From: Actinokineospora auranticolor
GTDB lineage: Bacteria > Actinomycetota > Actinomycetes > Mycobacteriales > Pseudonocardiaceae
Direction of reading: 5' to 3'
DNA length: 64,000 nucleotides
Assembly (NCBI RefSeq): GCF_002934265.1
Contig: NZ_PTIX01000004.1
Span: 248,001-312,000 of the forward strand
In this document: positions 26,780 through 35,398 of the stretch, piece by piece
How the letters are laid out: each line of letters starts with the position of its first letter
Numbering within the stretch: the first letter of the stretch is position 1
Position numbers and translations under genes: made by a program
The notes under the pieces: model-generated
The model's database searches: none
What the model saw: only the letters and a program-made list of their open reading frames with translations
Told to the model about the DNA's origin: nothing

Positions 26780-28450
26780 ATGGTCGAGTCGATCGACACG
26801 GTCCTGGTGGAAGCCGCGCAGCTCACGGCCGTCGGGCGGGCCGTGGACGCCATCGCCCTGCTCCGCCCGGTGCTGGTTGTGCACCCCGACAACTCGGAGG
26901 CCTGGTGCAGGCTGGCCGCCGCGCTGCTGGACGCGGGCGACTACCAGCTCTGCCTGGACGCGGCCAAACGAGCGATCACCCTCGGTGAGCGCTCGTGGGC
27001 GCACCGGCTGGCCAGCCTGTCGCTGGCGGAGATGGGGCGCCACGAGGAGGCGGTCGTCTCCGCGCGCGAGGCCGCCCGGCGCGACCCGCGCGACTGGCGC
27101 TCGCTGGTCACGCTGTCGGAGGTGCTCGGACCGGTGTCGCCGGAGGAGTCGCTGGAGACGGCCCGCCGCGCCGCCGCCGTCGCCCCCGAGGTGCCGCGCG
27201 TGCACGAGGTGCTCGGCGTCGCGGCCGACCGGGCGCGCGACGGGGAGCTCGCCCGCCGCGCGTACACCGACGCGCTGCTGCTCGACCCGGGCAACGCCGA
27301 GGTCCGCGCGCGGCTGGACCGGCTGCCCAGGTCGATCGGCGCCCGCCGGACCCGCGCCTTCGCCCGCGGCCTGACCGACGGCACCGAGCCCGCCTGGCAG
27401 CCCGGCACCCGCGCGGTCGGCGCGGCCCGGCCGGAGGCCCAGCCCGCCGTCGAGGCCGAGGTGATCGCGCTGCCGAACCGAGCTGAGCACGTCGTGGCCG
27501 GTCAGGTCGAGGAGGCCCAGGACCCCGTCGACGCCCGGGTTGACGAGCCCGTCCCGGGCACGGTTCGGTTGTCCGACGGCGACGTGGCTGGAGGCGAGTG
27601 GGCAGTGGGGCGGTCCGAGGTCGAGCAGGACGTTGCGCCGGATCCCGCGGAACCGAAGGCGTGGACGGTCGAGGCCGAGTGGCGGCAGCGGATGTCGTCG
27701 GTGTGGCCGGTGCCCGCCGAGCCGGAGCCGCGCGACGAGGTCGAGCCGCTGATCCAGGTGGTCGCCGAGCCGGTGCCCGCCGAACCCCCGGCCGCCCGGC
27801 CCCCGGTCCGCGAGCCGCGGGTGCCCAGGGCCGCGGTCGCCCGACCCCCGGTCCGCGAGCGCGCGGCGCCGCGGCCCCCGGTCGCCGAGCCGGTGGTCGA
27901 CGACCTGGCCGAGCCCGTGGTCACCGGAGCCCCGGAGGGCGGGCCCGCGGAGCCGGCGCGACGGGTGCGGCGGCCGGTGCGCAAGATCGTCCGGCAGCCC
28001 GCGCCCGAAGCGGTGGCGGTGGACGTCGCGCAACCGAAGGTGGTCTTCGGCAAACCGCAGCAGATCTCCCTGTGGCTGATCCTGCGCCGCAGCGCGGGCT
28101 GGCAGACCATCGGCGGTTTCCTGCTGGTCCTCGCGGGCAGGCCGCAGCCGAGCCCGCTCCTGGCGTGGTTCGCGCTGGCGTTGCTGGGCACGGTTTCCGT
28201 GCTCGCCGCGCTCGGCTACCGCGCCATCCCCGCCCGCAACCGCCTGGCACCGGAGGAGTTGCTCCGCCGCATGCCCCTGCTGACCGTCGGCGCGATCCTG
28301 CTGACCCTCGGCACGGTCATGCTGGCGCTGTGGACGGTGGCCCTGGCACTCGGCGCGGGTGGTGTCGGCGTGCTGGTGGCGGCCGTGGTCCTGTCCCTCG
28401 CGGCGTCCCTGGTGGGCTGGCTCGGGCTGCGCAGGGCCGCGATCCGATGA
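26780..28450 (+). CDS. TPR-containing membrane protein with Pro/Ala/Glu-rich linker
   Basis: A 556-residue protein. Residues 1-200 form TPR helices (VVHPDNSEAWCRLAAALLDAGDYQ, LSLAEMGRHEEAVVSAREAARRDP). Residues 200-425 are a disordered Pro/Glu/Val linker with repeated RPPVRE and AEPV words. Residues 430-556 hold four membrane helices. The N-terminal part is probably cytoplasmic and a protein-binding scaffold. GGAGG lies 4 nt before the ATG. Its stop overlaps the next ATG (ATGA), so it is coupled to the FMN oxidase. Function unknown. Confidence 0.8.
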   Translation: MVESIDTVLVEAAQLTAVGRAVDAIALLRPVLVVHPDNSEAWCRLAAALLDAGDYQLCLDAAKRAITLGERSWAHRLASLSLAEMGRHEEAVVSAREAARRDPRDWRSLVTLSEVLGPVSPEESLETARRAAAVAPEVPRVHEVLGVAADRARDGELARRAYTDALLLDPGNAEVRARLDRLPRSIGARRTRAFARGLTDGTEPAWQPGTRAVGAARPEAQPAVEAEVIALPNRAEHVVAGQVEEAQDPVDARVDEPVPGTVRLSDGDVAGGEWAVGRSEVEQDVAPDPAEPKAWTVEAEWRQRMSSVWPVPAEPEPRDEVEPLIQVVAEPVPAEPPAARPPVREPRVPRAAVARPPVRERAAPRPPVAEPVVDDLAEPVVTGAPEGGPAEPARRVRRPVRKIVRQPAPEAVAVDVAQPKVVFGKPQQISLWLILRRSAGWQTIGGFLLVLAGRPQPSPLLAWFALALLGTVSVLAALGYRAIPARNRLAPEELLRRMPLLTVGAILLTLGTVMLALWTVALALGAGGVGVLVAAVVLSLAASLVGWLGLRRAAIR

Positions 28451-29604
28451 CCCACGCGCACTACCAGAACGAGATCTACCTGCGTGGACTGGCGGACGAG
28501 GTCCCGCCGTTCACCACGGACACGACCCGCTTGGAGCAGGCAGCCGAGGCCGCGATGGCCCCGGCACCCTTCGGGTACGTGGCGGGCGGCGCGGGCTCCG
28601 GCGACACGATGCGCGCCAACCGGGAAGCCTTCGCCCACTGGCGGATCGTGCCGCGCGTGCTCACCGGCGCGACCACCCGGGACCTGAGCACGACGATCCT
28701 GGGCACGCCGATGCCCGCGCCGGTCCTGCTGGCCCCCGTGGGTGTGCAGTCGATCGTCCACCCGGACGGCGAACTGGCGACCGCCCGCGCCGCCGCGGCC
28801 CTCGACGTCCCGATCGTGCTGTCGACGGCTTCCTCGTACCCACTGGAAGACGTCGCGGCGGTCGCTGGCCCGCGCTGGTTCCAGCTGTACTGGCCCAACG
28901 AACCGGAAGTCTGCGCGAGCCTGCTGCACCGGGCCAAGGCCGCGGGCTACACGGCCCTGGTCGTCACCCTCGACACGTGGACCCTGGCCTGGCGCCCCCG
29001 CGACCTCGACACCGCGTACCTCCCGTTCCTCCGGGCAACCGGCGTGGCGAACGCCTTCACCGACCCGGCTTTCCGCGCGGGCCTGGCGAAATCCCCGGAA
29101 GACGACCCGGGAATGGCCATCCTCCGCTGGGTCTCGCTCTTCACCGGCACGGACAAGTGCTGGGACAGCCTGCCCTTCCTGCGGGAACACTGGGACGGCC
29201 CGATCCTGCTGAAAGGCATCCAACACGCCGACGACGCCCGGAAAGCCGCCGACGCCGAGATGGACGGCATCGTCGTCTCAAACCACGGCGGCCGTCAGGT
29301 GGACGGCGCCGTAGCTTCCCTCGACGCGCTGCCCGAAATCGTCGCGGCCGTGGGGGACCGGCTGGAGGTCCTCTTCGACTCGGGGGTCCGCAACGGCTCG
29401 GACGTGCTCAAAGCCCTTGCCCTGGGCGCGAAAGCGGTCCTGCTGGGCCGTCCTTACGTGTACGGCTTGGGGCTCGGCGGCGAGGAGGGCGTCCGGCACG
29501 TCATCCGGAGCGTCCTGGCGGACCTCGACCTGACCCTGGGCCTGTCCGGCAACACCACGATCAAGGACCTGACCCCCGACACGCTCCACCGAGCCCACCG
29601 CTGA
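28447..29604 (+). CDS. FMN-dependent alpha-hydroxyacid oxidase (lactate 2-monooxygenase-like)
   Basis: A 385-residue TIM-barrel flavoenzyme of the lactate oxidase/glycolate oxidase family. It shows APFGYVAGGAGSGDTMRANREAF, PAPVLLAPVGVQ, FQLYWPNEPEV, LLKGIQHADDARKA, the catalytic His-Arg in GIVVSNHGGRQVDGAV, and FDSGVRNGSDVLKALALGAKAVLLGRP. The long insertion around residues 180-235 matches lactate 2-monooxygenase, which turns L-lactate into acetate, CO2 and water. Substrate is inferred by similarity. It starts within the TPR gene stop. Confidence 0.9.
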   Translation: MTHAHYQNEIYLRGLADEVPPFTTDTTRLEQAAEAAMAPAPFGYVAGGAGSGDTMRANREAFAHWRIVPRVLTGATTRDLSTTILGTPMPAPVLLAPVGVQSIVHPDGELATARAAAALDVPIVLSTASSYPLEDVAAVAGPRWFQLYWPNEPEVCASLLHRAKAAGYTALVVTLDTWTLAWRPRDLDTAYLPFLRATGVANAFTDPAFRAGLAKSPEDDPGMAILRWVSLFTGTDKCWDSLPFLREHWDGPILLKGIQHADDARKAADAEMDGIVVSNHGGRQVDGAVASLDALPEIVAAVGDRLEVLFDSGVRNGSDVLKALALGAKAVLLGRPYVYGLGLGGEEGVRHVIRSVLADLDLTLGLSGNTTIKDLTPDTLHRAHR

Positions 29605-29606
29605 CG

Positions 29607-31253
29607 TCATTTCGCGTCGGCGTAGCAGTCGACGGCGTGGGCTTGGAGCGGGAACCGGACCGACGTGCCGGGGAAGACCAGGCCGCTGGCCTCGGTCGCG
29701 GCCTCGGTGATCTCCTCCTCCACCGCGCCCGCCTCCTCCTGCGGGCAGTGCACCATCACCTCGTCGTGCTGGAAGAACACGATCTGCGCGGCCAAGCCGT
29801 GCAGCCGCCGCCGCAGCACCGCGAGCGTCGTCAGCGCCCAGTCCGCCGCGCTGGCCTGCACCACGAAGTTCCGGGTGAACCGGCCCCAGTCCCGCGCCGC
29901 CTGCCGACCCGCGCGGTCCGCCACCTCGTCGCCGGTGGCGGCCGTCCGCTCGCGCCAGGCGTCGCTCGGGGGCGGGCTCGTGCGGCCCAGCCGGGAGCGC
30001 ACCACGCGGCCGTCCTCGCCCGCGCGGGCGGCCTGCTCGACGTAGTCGACCGCGACGGGAAAACGCTTGCGCAGCACCGCGAGCAGGGGACCGGCCTCGC
30101 CGCTCGTGCCGCCGTACATCGCCGACAGCATCGCGATCTTCGCACGGTCCCGGTCGCCGTCGAAGGCATCCGCGGCGAGGCTCGAGTACAGGTCGTCCGT
30201 CGCCGACACCTCGGCGAACCGCGCGTCGCCGGACAACGCGCCCAGCACGCGTGGCTCCAGTTGGGACGCGTCCGCCACCACGAGCGACCACCCCGGGTCG
30301 GCGCGGACGGCGGCCCGCAGCGTCCGGGGCAACTGCAACGCCGCCCCGCCCCGGGTCGCCCACCGGCCCGAGACCACGCCGCCGACGACGTACTCCGGTC
30401 GGAACCGGCCCGCCGCGACCCACGAGTCCAGCCACGTCCACCCGTGCGCCACCCACAGCCGCGCGAGTTCCTTGTACTCCAGCAGCGGTTCCACGGCCGG
30501 GTGGTCGATCTCCTTGAGCACCCACGCCCGCGCCGACGACACCTCGATCCCCTCGCGGGCGAACGCGCGCACGATGCTCGGCGGGTGGTCGGGGTTGATC
30601 GCCCGACCGCCGAAGGCCGCGCTGATCCGCTCCAGCAGCGCGGCCAGCTTCGCGGGCCGGGCGCCGGGTGACGGCCGTGGACCCAGCACGTCCGCCAGCA
30701 GCCCCAGGTGGGTGTCCGCCCGCCACGGCAATCCGTGGTGCGTCATCTCCGCGGCGGCCAGCCCGCCCGCCGACTCGGCGGCCACCAGCAGCCGCAGCCG
30801 GTCCGGGTGGGCCGTCGACGCGAGCCGCCGCTCCTGGTCCTCCAGCACGGCCGCGGCGGCCACCACCGGGTCGGCGCCGACCGGTGTCGTGCCCCGGTCC
30901 GCCTCGAACAGCGCCGGTTGCTCCCCGCGCGCCAGCGGCGGCGGGTCTTCCGGCTCGGGCAGGCCGCGCAGCCGGGCCCACGCCGCCGCCAGGTTCCGGG
31001 GTCGCCCCGGCCGCTCCTCGAACGCGAGCAGGATCCCCTCCGCGAGGGACAGGTCGTGGCACCGGTCGAGGCGCACGCCCGCGCGCAGCAGCGCCGGGTA
31101 CGCGTCCGCGAGGGACGGCAGCACCCAGCGCGGCGCGTCGGCGCGTTCCCGTTCGGCCACCCACGCGGCGAGGTCGGGGACGTCCGCCGGTGGCCCGTCC
31201 GGCACCTGGACGCGCCCGGCGCCCTCCGCCCCCGGTACCACCACGACCCGCAC
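29607..31253 (-). CDS. PolA-like bifunctional 3'-5' exonuclease/DNA polymerase (short actinobacterial type)
   Basis: A 548-residue family A polymerase lacking the 5' nuclease. The N-terminal 190 residues correspond to a degenerate 3'-5' exonuclease domain. Polymerase motif A is VVADASQLEPRVLG, motif B is RDRAKIAMLSAMYGG, and motif C is FFQHDEVMVHC. This second PolA-like enzyme is widespread in actinomycetes beside the full-length PolA and probably acts in repair; its in vivo role is not settled. It converges on the FMN oxidase, with 2 nt between stops. Confidence 0.9.
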   Translation of the reverse strand: MRVVVVPGAEGAGRVQVPDGPPADVPDLAAWVAERERADAPRWVLPSLADAYPALLRAGVRLDRCHDLSLAEGILLAFEERPGRPRNLAAAWARLRGLPEPEDPPPLARGEQPALFEADRGTTPVGADPVVAAAAVLEDQERRLASTAHPDRLRLLVAAESAGGLAAAEMTHHGLPWRADTHLGLLADVLGPRPSPGARPAKLAALLERISAAFGGRAINPDHPPSIVRAFAREGIEVSSARAWVLKEIDHPAVEPLLEYKELARLWVAHGWTWLDSWVAAGRFRPEYVVGGVVSGRWATRGGAALQLPRTLRAAVRADPGWSLVVADASQLEPRVLGALSGDARFAEVSATDDLYSSLAADAFDGDRDRAKIAMLSAMYGGTSGEAGPLLAVLRKRFPVAVDYVEQAARAGEDGRVVRSRLGRTSPPPSDAWRERTAATGDEVADRAGRQAARDWGRFTRNFVVQASAADWALTTLAVLRRRLHGLAAQIVFFQHDEVMVHCPQEEAGAVEEEITEAATEASGLVFPGTSVRFPLQAHAVDCYADAK

Positions 31254-31321
31254 ACCGGCATTCTGCGCCCGAACACCGACAACCCGCGGTGGTTGACGCG
31301 TCCGAGCCGGTCAGGCAGGGT

Positions 31322-31336
31322 GTTACTTGCGGTAAC
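31322..31336. promoter_or_regulatory. Palindrome GTTAC-N5-GTAAC upstream of acyl-CoA ligase
   Basis: GTTAC-TTGCG-GTAAC lies 15 nt before the ligase start, where a bound repressor would block transcription or translation. TetR-type regulators of fatty acid genes use palindromes of this sort; no such regulator gene is nearby. Confidence 0.4.
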
Positions 31337-31351
31337 CCCTTGGAGGTGACG

Positions 31352-32983
31352 GTGGTCCACTACCTCAACCGGGTGCTCGACCTGGTGACGAAGGTGCCCA
31401 CGGCGGTACGCAGCGTGCACGTCATGCACCGCGCCGGCCTGGTCCCGCTGACCCGGCCCGACCACGTGCTGCGGTCCGCGCTGGCCGTCCGGCGGCTGGG
31501 CCCGATCGCGGGCGCCGCCCGGGTGGCGGCCTGTCGGGACAGCCGGGCCGTCGGGCTGGTCGACGAGCGCGGGCCGCTCACCTTCGCCGAGCTCGACCGC
31601 CGGTCCAACGCGCTGGCCAGGGCGTTCACCGAGCGCGGGGTGACCGACCGGTCGGTGGTCGCGCTGCTCGCCCGTGACCACCGGGGTGCCGTCGAGACCA
31701 TGCTGGCCGCCGCCAAGCTGGGTGCCCGGCTGCTGCTCGTGAACACCGGCTTCGCCCGTCCGCAGCTGCGGGACGTGGCCGCCCGCGAGGCCGTGACGGT
31801 CTTCGTGCACGACGAGGAGTTCACCCCGCTGGTCGACGCGCTCCCGGGTGACTTACCGACGTTCCTCGCCTGGGTCGACAGCGCCACCGACGCCACCACC
31901 CTCGACGACCTCATCGCCGCCACCGACGACGCCCCGGTGCCGCTGCCCCGCGAACCCGGCGGCATGGTCCTGCTGACCAGCGGCACCACCGGGACCCCGA
32001 AGGGTGCCCCGCGCCAGGTGCGGTCGCCGCTGGCCGCCGCCCAGTTCCTCGACCGGATCCCGCTGCGCACCGGCGAGGCCACGCTGCTCGCCGCGCCGCT
32101 GTTCCACGCCACCGGTTTCTCGCAGTTCATCATCTCCTTCGCGCTCGGCTCGACCGTCGTCCTGCGCCGCCGGTTCGACCCGGAGGCCACGCTGCGCGCG
32201 ATCCAGGAGCACCGCGTCACCACGCTCGTCCTGGTGCCGACCATGCTCCAACGGATCCTCGACCTCGGACCGGACACGATCGGCCACTACGACACCTCGA
32301 CGCTGCGCATCGTGTTCACCGCGGGCTCAGCCCTCTCACCCGAACTCGGCAACCGCGCGAGCCGCGTGTTCGGCGACGTCATCCACAACCTGTACGGGTC
32401 GACCGAGGTCTCCGTCGCCGCCGTCGCCACCCCCGCCGACTGGCGCGCGGCCCCCGGCACCGTCGGCAAACCCCCGGTCGGCTGCCAGGTCGCCCTCTTC
32501 GATGACAGCGGCACCCGCGTCACCGACCACGGCGTCACGGCTCGCGTCTTCGCGGGCAGCGGCCTCGCCTTCGGCGGCTACACCGACGGCAGGCACAAGG
32601 AGATCATCGACGGCCTGCTGTCGACCGGCGACCTCGGCCACTTCGACGCCGACGGCAGGCTGTTCATCGACGGCCGCGACGACGACATGATCGTCTCCGG
32701 CGGCGAGAACGTCTTCCCCGGCGAGATCGAGGACCTGCTCGTGGCCTACCCGGGCGTGGCGGAAGCGGCGGTCCTCGGCGTCGCCGACCCGGAGTTCGGC
32801 CAACGCCTCAAGGCCTACGTCGTGCGCAGCCCCGGCGCCGAGGTCGCCGCCGAAGACCTGCGCGGCCACGTGAAGGCGAACCTGGCCCGCTTCAAGGTCC
32901 CCCGCGACGTGGTCTTCCTCGACGAACTCCCACGCAACGCCACCGGCAAACTCCTGCGCACCCACCTCGCCGACCTGGGCTGA
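31352..32983 (+). CDS. AMP-dependent acyl-CoA synthetase/ligase
   Basis: A 543-residue ANL-superfamily enzyme. Motifs in order: the P-loop LLTSGTTGTPKGAPRQ (about 210), FHATGFSQF, YGSTEVSVAA (about 345), STGDLGHFDADGRLFIDGR (about 430), and the A10 motif PRNATGKLLRTHL with catalytic Lys. It activates a carboxylic acid to acyl-AMP and then acyl-CoA. Of the two GTGs, the one at 31352 has GGAGG 5 nt upstream. With the next two genes it probably forms a fatty or hydroxy acid catabolic unit, although a 123-bp gap separates it from them. Confidence 0.9.
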   Translation: MVHYLNRVLDLVTKVPTAVRSVHVMHRAGLVPLTRPDHVLRSALAVRRLGPIAGAARVAACRDSRAVGLVDERGPLTFAELDRRSNALARAFTERGVTDRSVVALLARDHRGAVETMLAAAKLGARLLLVNTGFARPQLRDVAAREAVTVFVHDEEFTPLVDALPGDLPTFLAWVDSATDATTLDDLIAATDDAPVPLPREPGGMVLLTSGTTGTPKGAPRQVRSPLAAAQFLDRIPLRTGEATLLAAPLFHATGFSQFIISFALGSTVVLRRRFDPEATLRAIQEHRVTTLVLVPTMLQRILDLGPDTIGHYDTSTLRIVFTAGSALSPELGNRASRVFGDVIHNLYGSTEVSVAAVATPADWRAAPGTVGKPPVGCQVALFDDSGTRVTDHGVTARVFAGSGLAFGGYTDGRHKEIIDGLLSTGDLGHFDADGRLFIDGRDDDMIVSGGENVFPGEIEDLLVAYPGVAEAAVLGVADPEFGQRLKAYVVRSPGAEVAAEDLRGHVKANLARFKVPRDVVFLDELPRNATGKLLRTHLADLG

Positions 32984-33106
32984 CCCACCCACGGGCGCCC
33001 AAGCCGGGCCGCCGACCGCACGCGTTCCCGTCGCGGGCGAAAATCCACAGTAGACACTCGCTGGCGCGGTAGGTTGTCCGGCAGGCACCCCGCAGGAGGG
33101 ACACCC

Positions 33107-34297
33107 GTGGACTTCGCGCACTCGGCCGCCGCGGCCGATCACCTCGAACGGATCAGGGCGTTCATCCACGACGAGGTCGCGCCCGTGGAGCCGGACTGCC
33201 TGCGCGCGCTCGCCGCCGACCCCTGGACGGTGCCCCCGGTCATCGAAGAACTCAAGCGCCGGGCGCGGGAGCGGGGGCTGTGGAACCTCTTCCTCCCCGC
33301 CGAATCCGGGCTCGGCACCCTGGAGTACGCGCCGCTCGCGGAGGAGATGGGGCGGTCGGTGCTCGCGCCGGAGGTGTTCAACTGCAACGCCCCCGACACC
33401 GGCAACATGGAGCTGCTGCACCTCTACGGCAGTCCCGAGCAGCGCGACCGGTGGCTGCGACCACTGCTCGCGGGCGAGGTCCGCTCCGCCTTCTGCATGA
33501 CCGAACCCGACGTCGCCTCCTCCGACGCCACGACCATGGCCGCCACCGCGGTGGTCGACGGCGACGAGGTCGTGCTCGACGGCACCAAGTGGCTGGCCAC
33601 CGGCACCGGCCACGCCAACTGCGCGTTCGTCGTGTTCATGGGCCTGAGCCGCCCCGCGGCGGACCGCCGTGCGCAGCACTCGATGGTTCTGGTCCCGATG
33701 GACACCCCGGGCGTGCGGGTGGAGCGGCTGCTGCCCGTGTTCGGCCGCTACGACCCGCCCTACGGTCACGGCGAGATCACCTTCACCGACGTCCGGCTGC
33801 CCCTCGACGCGGTGATCGGCGGTGTCGGCCGGGGCTTCGAGATCGCCCAGGGCCGACTCGGGCCGGGCCGGGTGCACCACTGCATGCGGCTGATCGGCCT
33901 CGCGGAACTGGCGCTCGAACTGGCCTGCCGCCGCGCGACGCGGCGCACCGCCTTCGGCAGGCCGCTGGTCGACCTGGGCGGCAACCGCGAACGCATCGCC
34001 GACGCCCGCATCGCCATCGACCAGGCCCGGTTGCTGGTCCTCAACGCGGCGTGGAAGCTCGACGCGCACGGTGTCGAGGGAGCGCGCTCGGCGGTGTCGC
34101 AGATCAAGGTCGCGGTGCCGTCGATGGCGCTCGGCGTGATCGATATGGCCATCCAGTTGCACGGCGGCGCGGGCATGACCGATGACTTCCCGCTCGCCGC
34201 CGCCTACGCGAGCGCCCGCGCGCTGCGCCTCGCCGACGGCCCGGACGAGGTGCACCGCGCCGTCGTCGCCCGCGCCGAACTCGCGAAGTACCGGTGA
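33107..34297 (+). CDS. Acyl-CoA dehydrogenase, ACAD10/ACAD11-like
   Basis: A 396-residue FAD enzyme. The flavin/substrate motif FCMTEPDVASSDATTM is the version seen in the ACAD10/11 and LvaC-like branch, followed by WLATGTGHANCAFVV, RRATRRTAFGRPLVDLGGN, and the C-terminal IQLHGGAGMTDDFPLAAAYA. Standard enzymes oxidise acyl-CoA to enoyl-CoA. The ACAD10/11 branch is known to take 4-phosphooxy-acyl-CoA. AGGAGGG lies before the GTG. The stop overlaps the kinase start (GTGA), which supports a shared pathway. Confidence 0.9.
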   Translation: MDFAHSAAAADHLERIRAFIHDEVAPVEPDCLRALAADPWTVPPVIEELKRRARERGLWNLFLPAESGLGTLEYAPLAEEMGRSVLAPEVFNCNAPDTGNMELLHLYGSPEQRDRWLRPLLAGEVRSAFCMTEPDVASSDATTMAATAVVDGDEVVLDGTKWLATGTGHANCAFVVFMGLSRPAADRRAQHSMVLVPMDTPGVRVERLLPVFGRYDPPYGHGEITFTDVRLPLDAVIGGVGRGFEIAQGRLGPGRVHHCMRLIGLAELALELACRRATRRTAFGRPLVDLGGNRERIADARIAIDQARLLVLNAAWKLDAHGVEGARSAVSQIKVAVPSMALGVIDMAIQLHGGAGMTDDFPLAAAYASARALRLADGPDEVHRAVVARAELAKYR

Positions 34298-35331
34298 CCG
34301 CGGGCGAGGTCCGCGCGGAGGACCGCTTCGACGTCGTCGCCGTCCACGCGTGGTTGAAGTCCACTATGGACATAGGCGACGAACGTCCGCGAGTCCGCCA
34401 GTTCCCCGGTGGCGCCTCGAACCTGACCTACCTGCTCACCTACCCCGACCGCGAACTCGTCCTGCGCCGACCACCAGCCAGCCGAAAAGCGGTGTCCGCG
34501 CACGACATGCGCCGCGAATACCTGGTGCAGCAACGCCTGAAACCGGTGTACCCGCTGGTCCCCGAGGTCTACGGCCTGTGCCGCGACCCGGCCGTGATCG
34601 GCGCGGACTTCTATGTGATGCAACGCATCCAGGGCACGATCCTGCGCCGAGACCTGCCCGCGGGCATGACCCTGTCCGAGCGGCAAGCGCACGAACTGTC
34701 GACCGCGTTGGTGGACCGCCTGGTCGACCTGCACGGCGTCGACCCCGAAGCCGCCGGGTTGGCGGACCTCGGACGCGGTGCCGGATACGTCGGCCGCCAA
34801 GTGCGGGGGTGGACGGCGCGGTACTCCGCCGCGCGCACGGGCAACGCGCCGGACTTCGCCGCCGTCACGACGTGGCTGGCAGCCAACCGGCCCGAGGACG
34901 TCGCCACCGTCGTGATCCACAACGACTGGCGCCTGGACAACGTCGTGCTCGACGCCGAGCTGGCGGTGGTCGGTGTGCTGGACTGGGAAATGGCCACCCT
35001 CGGCGACCCGCTGATGGACCTGGCGGGCGCGCTCGCCTACTGGCCCCAGGCCGATGACGACGCCGTGTTCCGCGAGCTGCGCAGGCAGCCGACCCACCTC
35101 CCCGGCATGCTCACCCGCGCGGAGGTCATCGCGCGCTACCGCGAGCACACGGGCTTGGCTTGCGCGGATTGGGATTTCTACGAGGTTTTCGGACTTTTCC
35201 GCCTAGCCGCCATCGCCCAGCAGATCTACTACCGCTACCACCACGGGCAGACCGGCAACCCGGCCTTCGCCGACTTCCGGCGGCTGGTCGAGTACCTGGA
35301 ATCCCGTTGCCACACGGTGATTGGCCGCTAA
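34294..35331 (+). CDS. APH-fold phosphotransferase, LvaA/ACAD10 kinase-domain-like
   Basis: A 345-residue kinase of the aminoglycoside-phosphotransferase fold. It shows QFPGGASNLTYLL (nucleotide loop), ELVLRRPP (Lys/Arg strand), the catalytic VIHNDWRLDNVVLD (Brenner motif, with Trp-Arg where antibiotic kinases have Gly-Asp/Leu) and the metal-binding VLDWEMATLGDPLMDLA. Mammalian ACAD10/11 fuse this domain to the acyl-CoA dehydrogenase, and Pseudomonas LvaA phosphorylates 4-hydroxyacyl-CoA. Adjacency and overlap with the dehydrogenase therefore suggest a hydroxyacyl-CoA kinase, not an antibiotic resistance enzyme. Confidence 0.88.
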   Translation: MTAGEVRAEDRFDVVAVHAWLKSTMDIGDERPRVRQFPGGASNLTYLLTYPDRELVLRRPPASRKAVSAHDMRREYLVQQRLKPVYPLVPEVYGLCRDPAVIGADFYVMQRIQGTILRRDLPAGMTLSERQAHELSTALVDRLVDLHGVDPEAAGLADLGRGAGYVGRQVRGWTARYSAARTGNAPDFAAVTTWLAANRPEDVATVVIHNDWRLDNVVLDAELAVVGVLDWEMATLGDPLMDLAGALAYWPQADDDAVFRELRRQPTHLPGMLTRAEVIARYREHTGLACADWDFYEVFGLFRLAAIAQQIYYRYHHGQTGNPAFADFRRLVEYLESRCHTVIGR

Positions 35332-35398
35332 GCGAACAGGCCCAACCCCTCGTATCGTGGCCACCACAACGCCGTCCCCACCGCGAGGGGTGATCGCC

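Noticed and set aside
34294-35331. Aminoglycoside phosphotransferase (antibiotic resistance)
   Set aside because: The catalytic loop and the coupling to an ACAD10/11-like gene fit the LvaA/acyl-kinase branch, despite a KamB-like gene elsewhere in the window.
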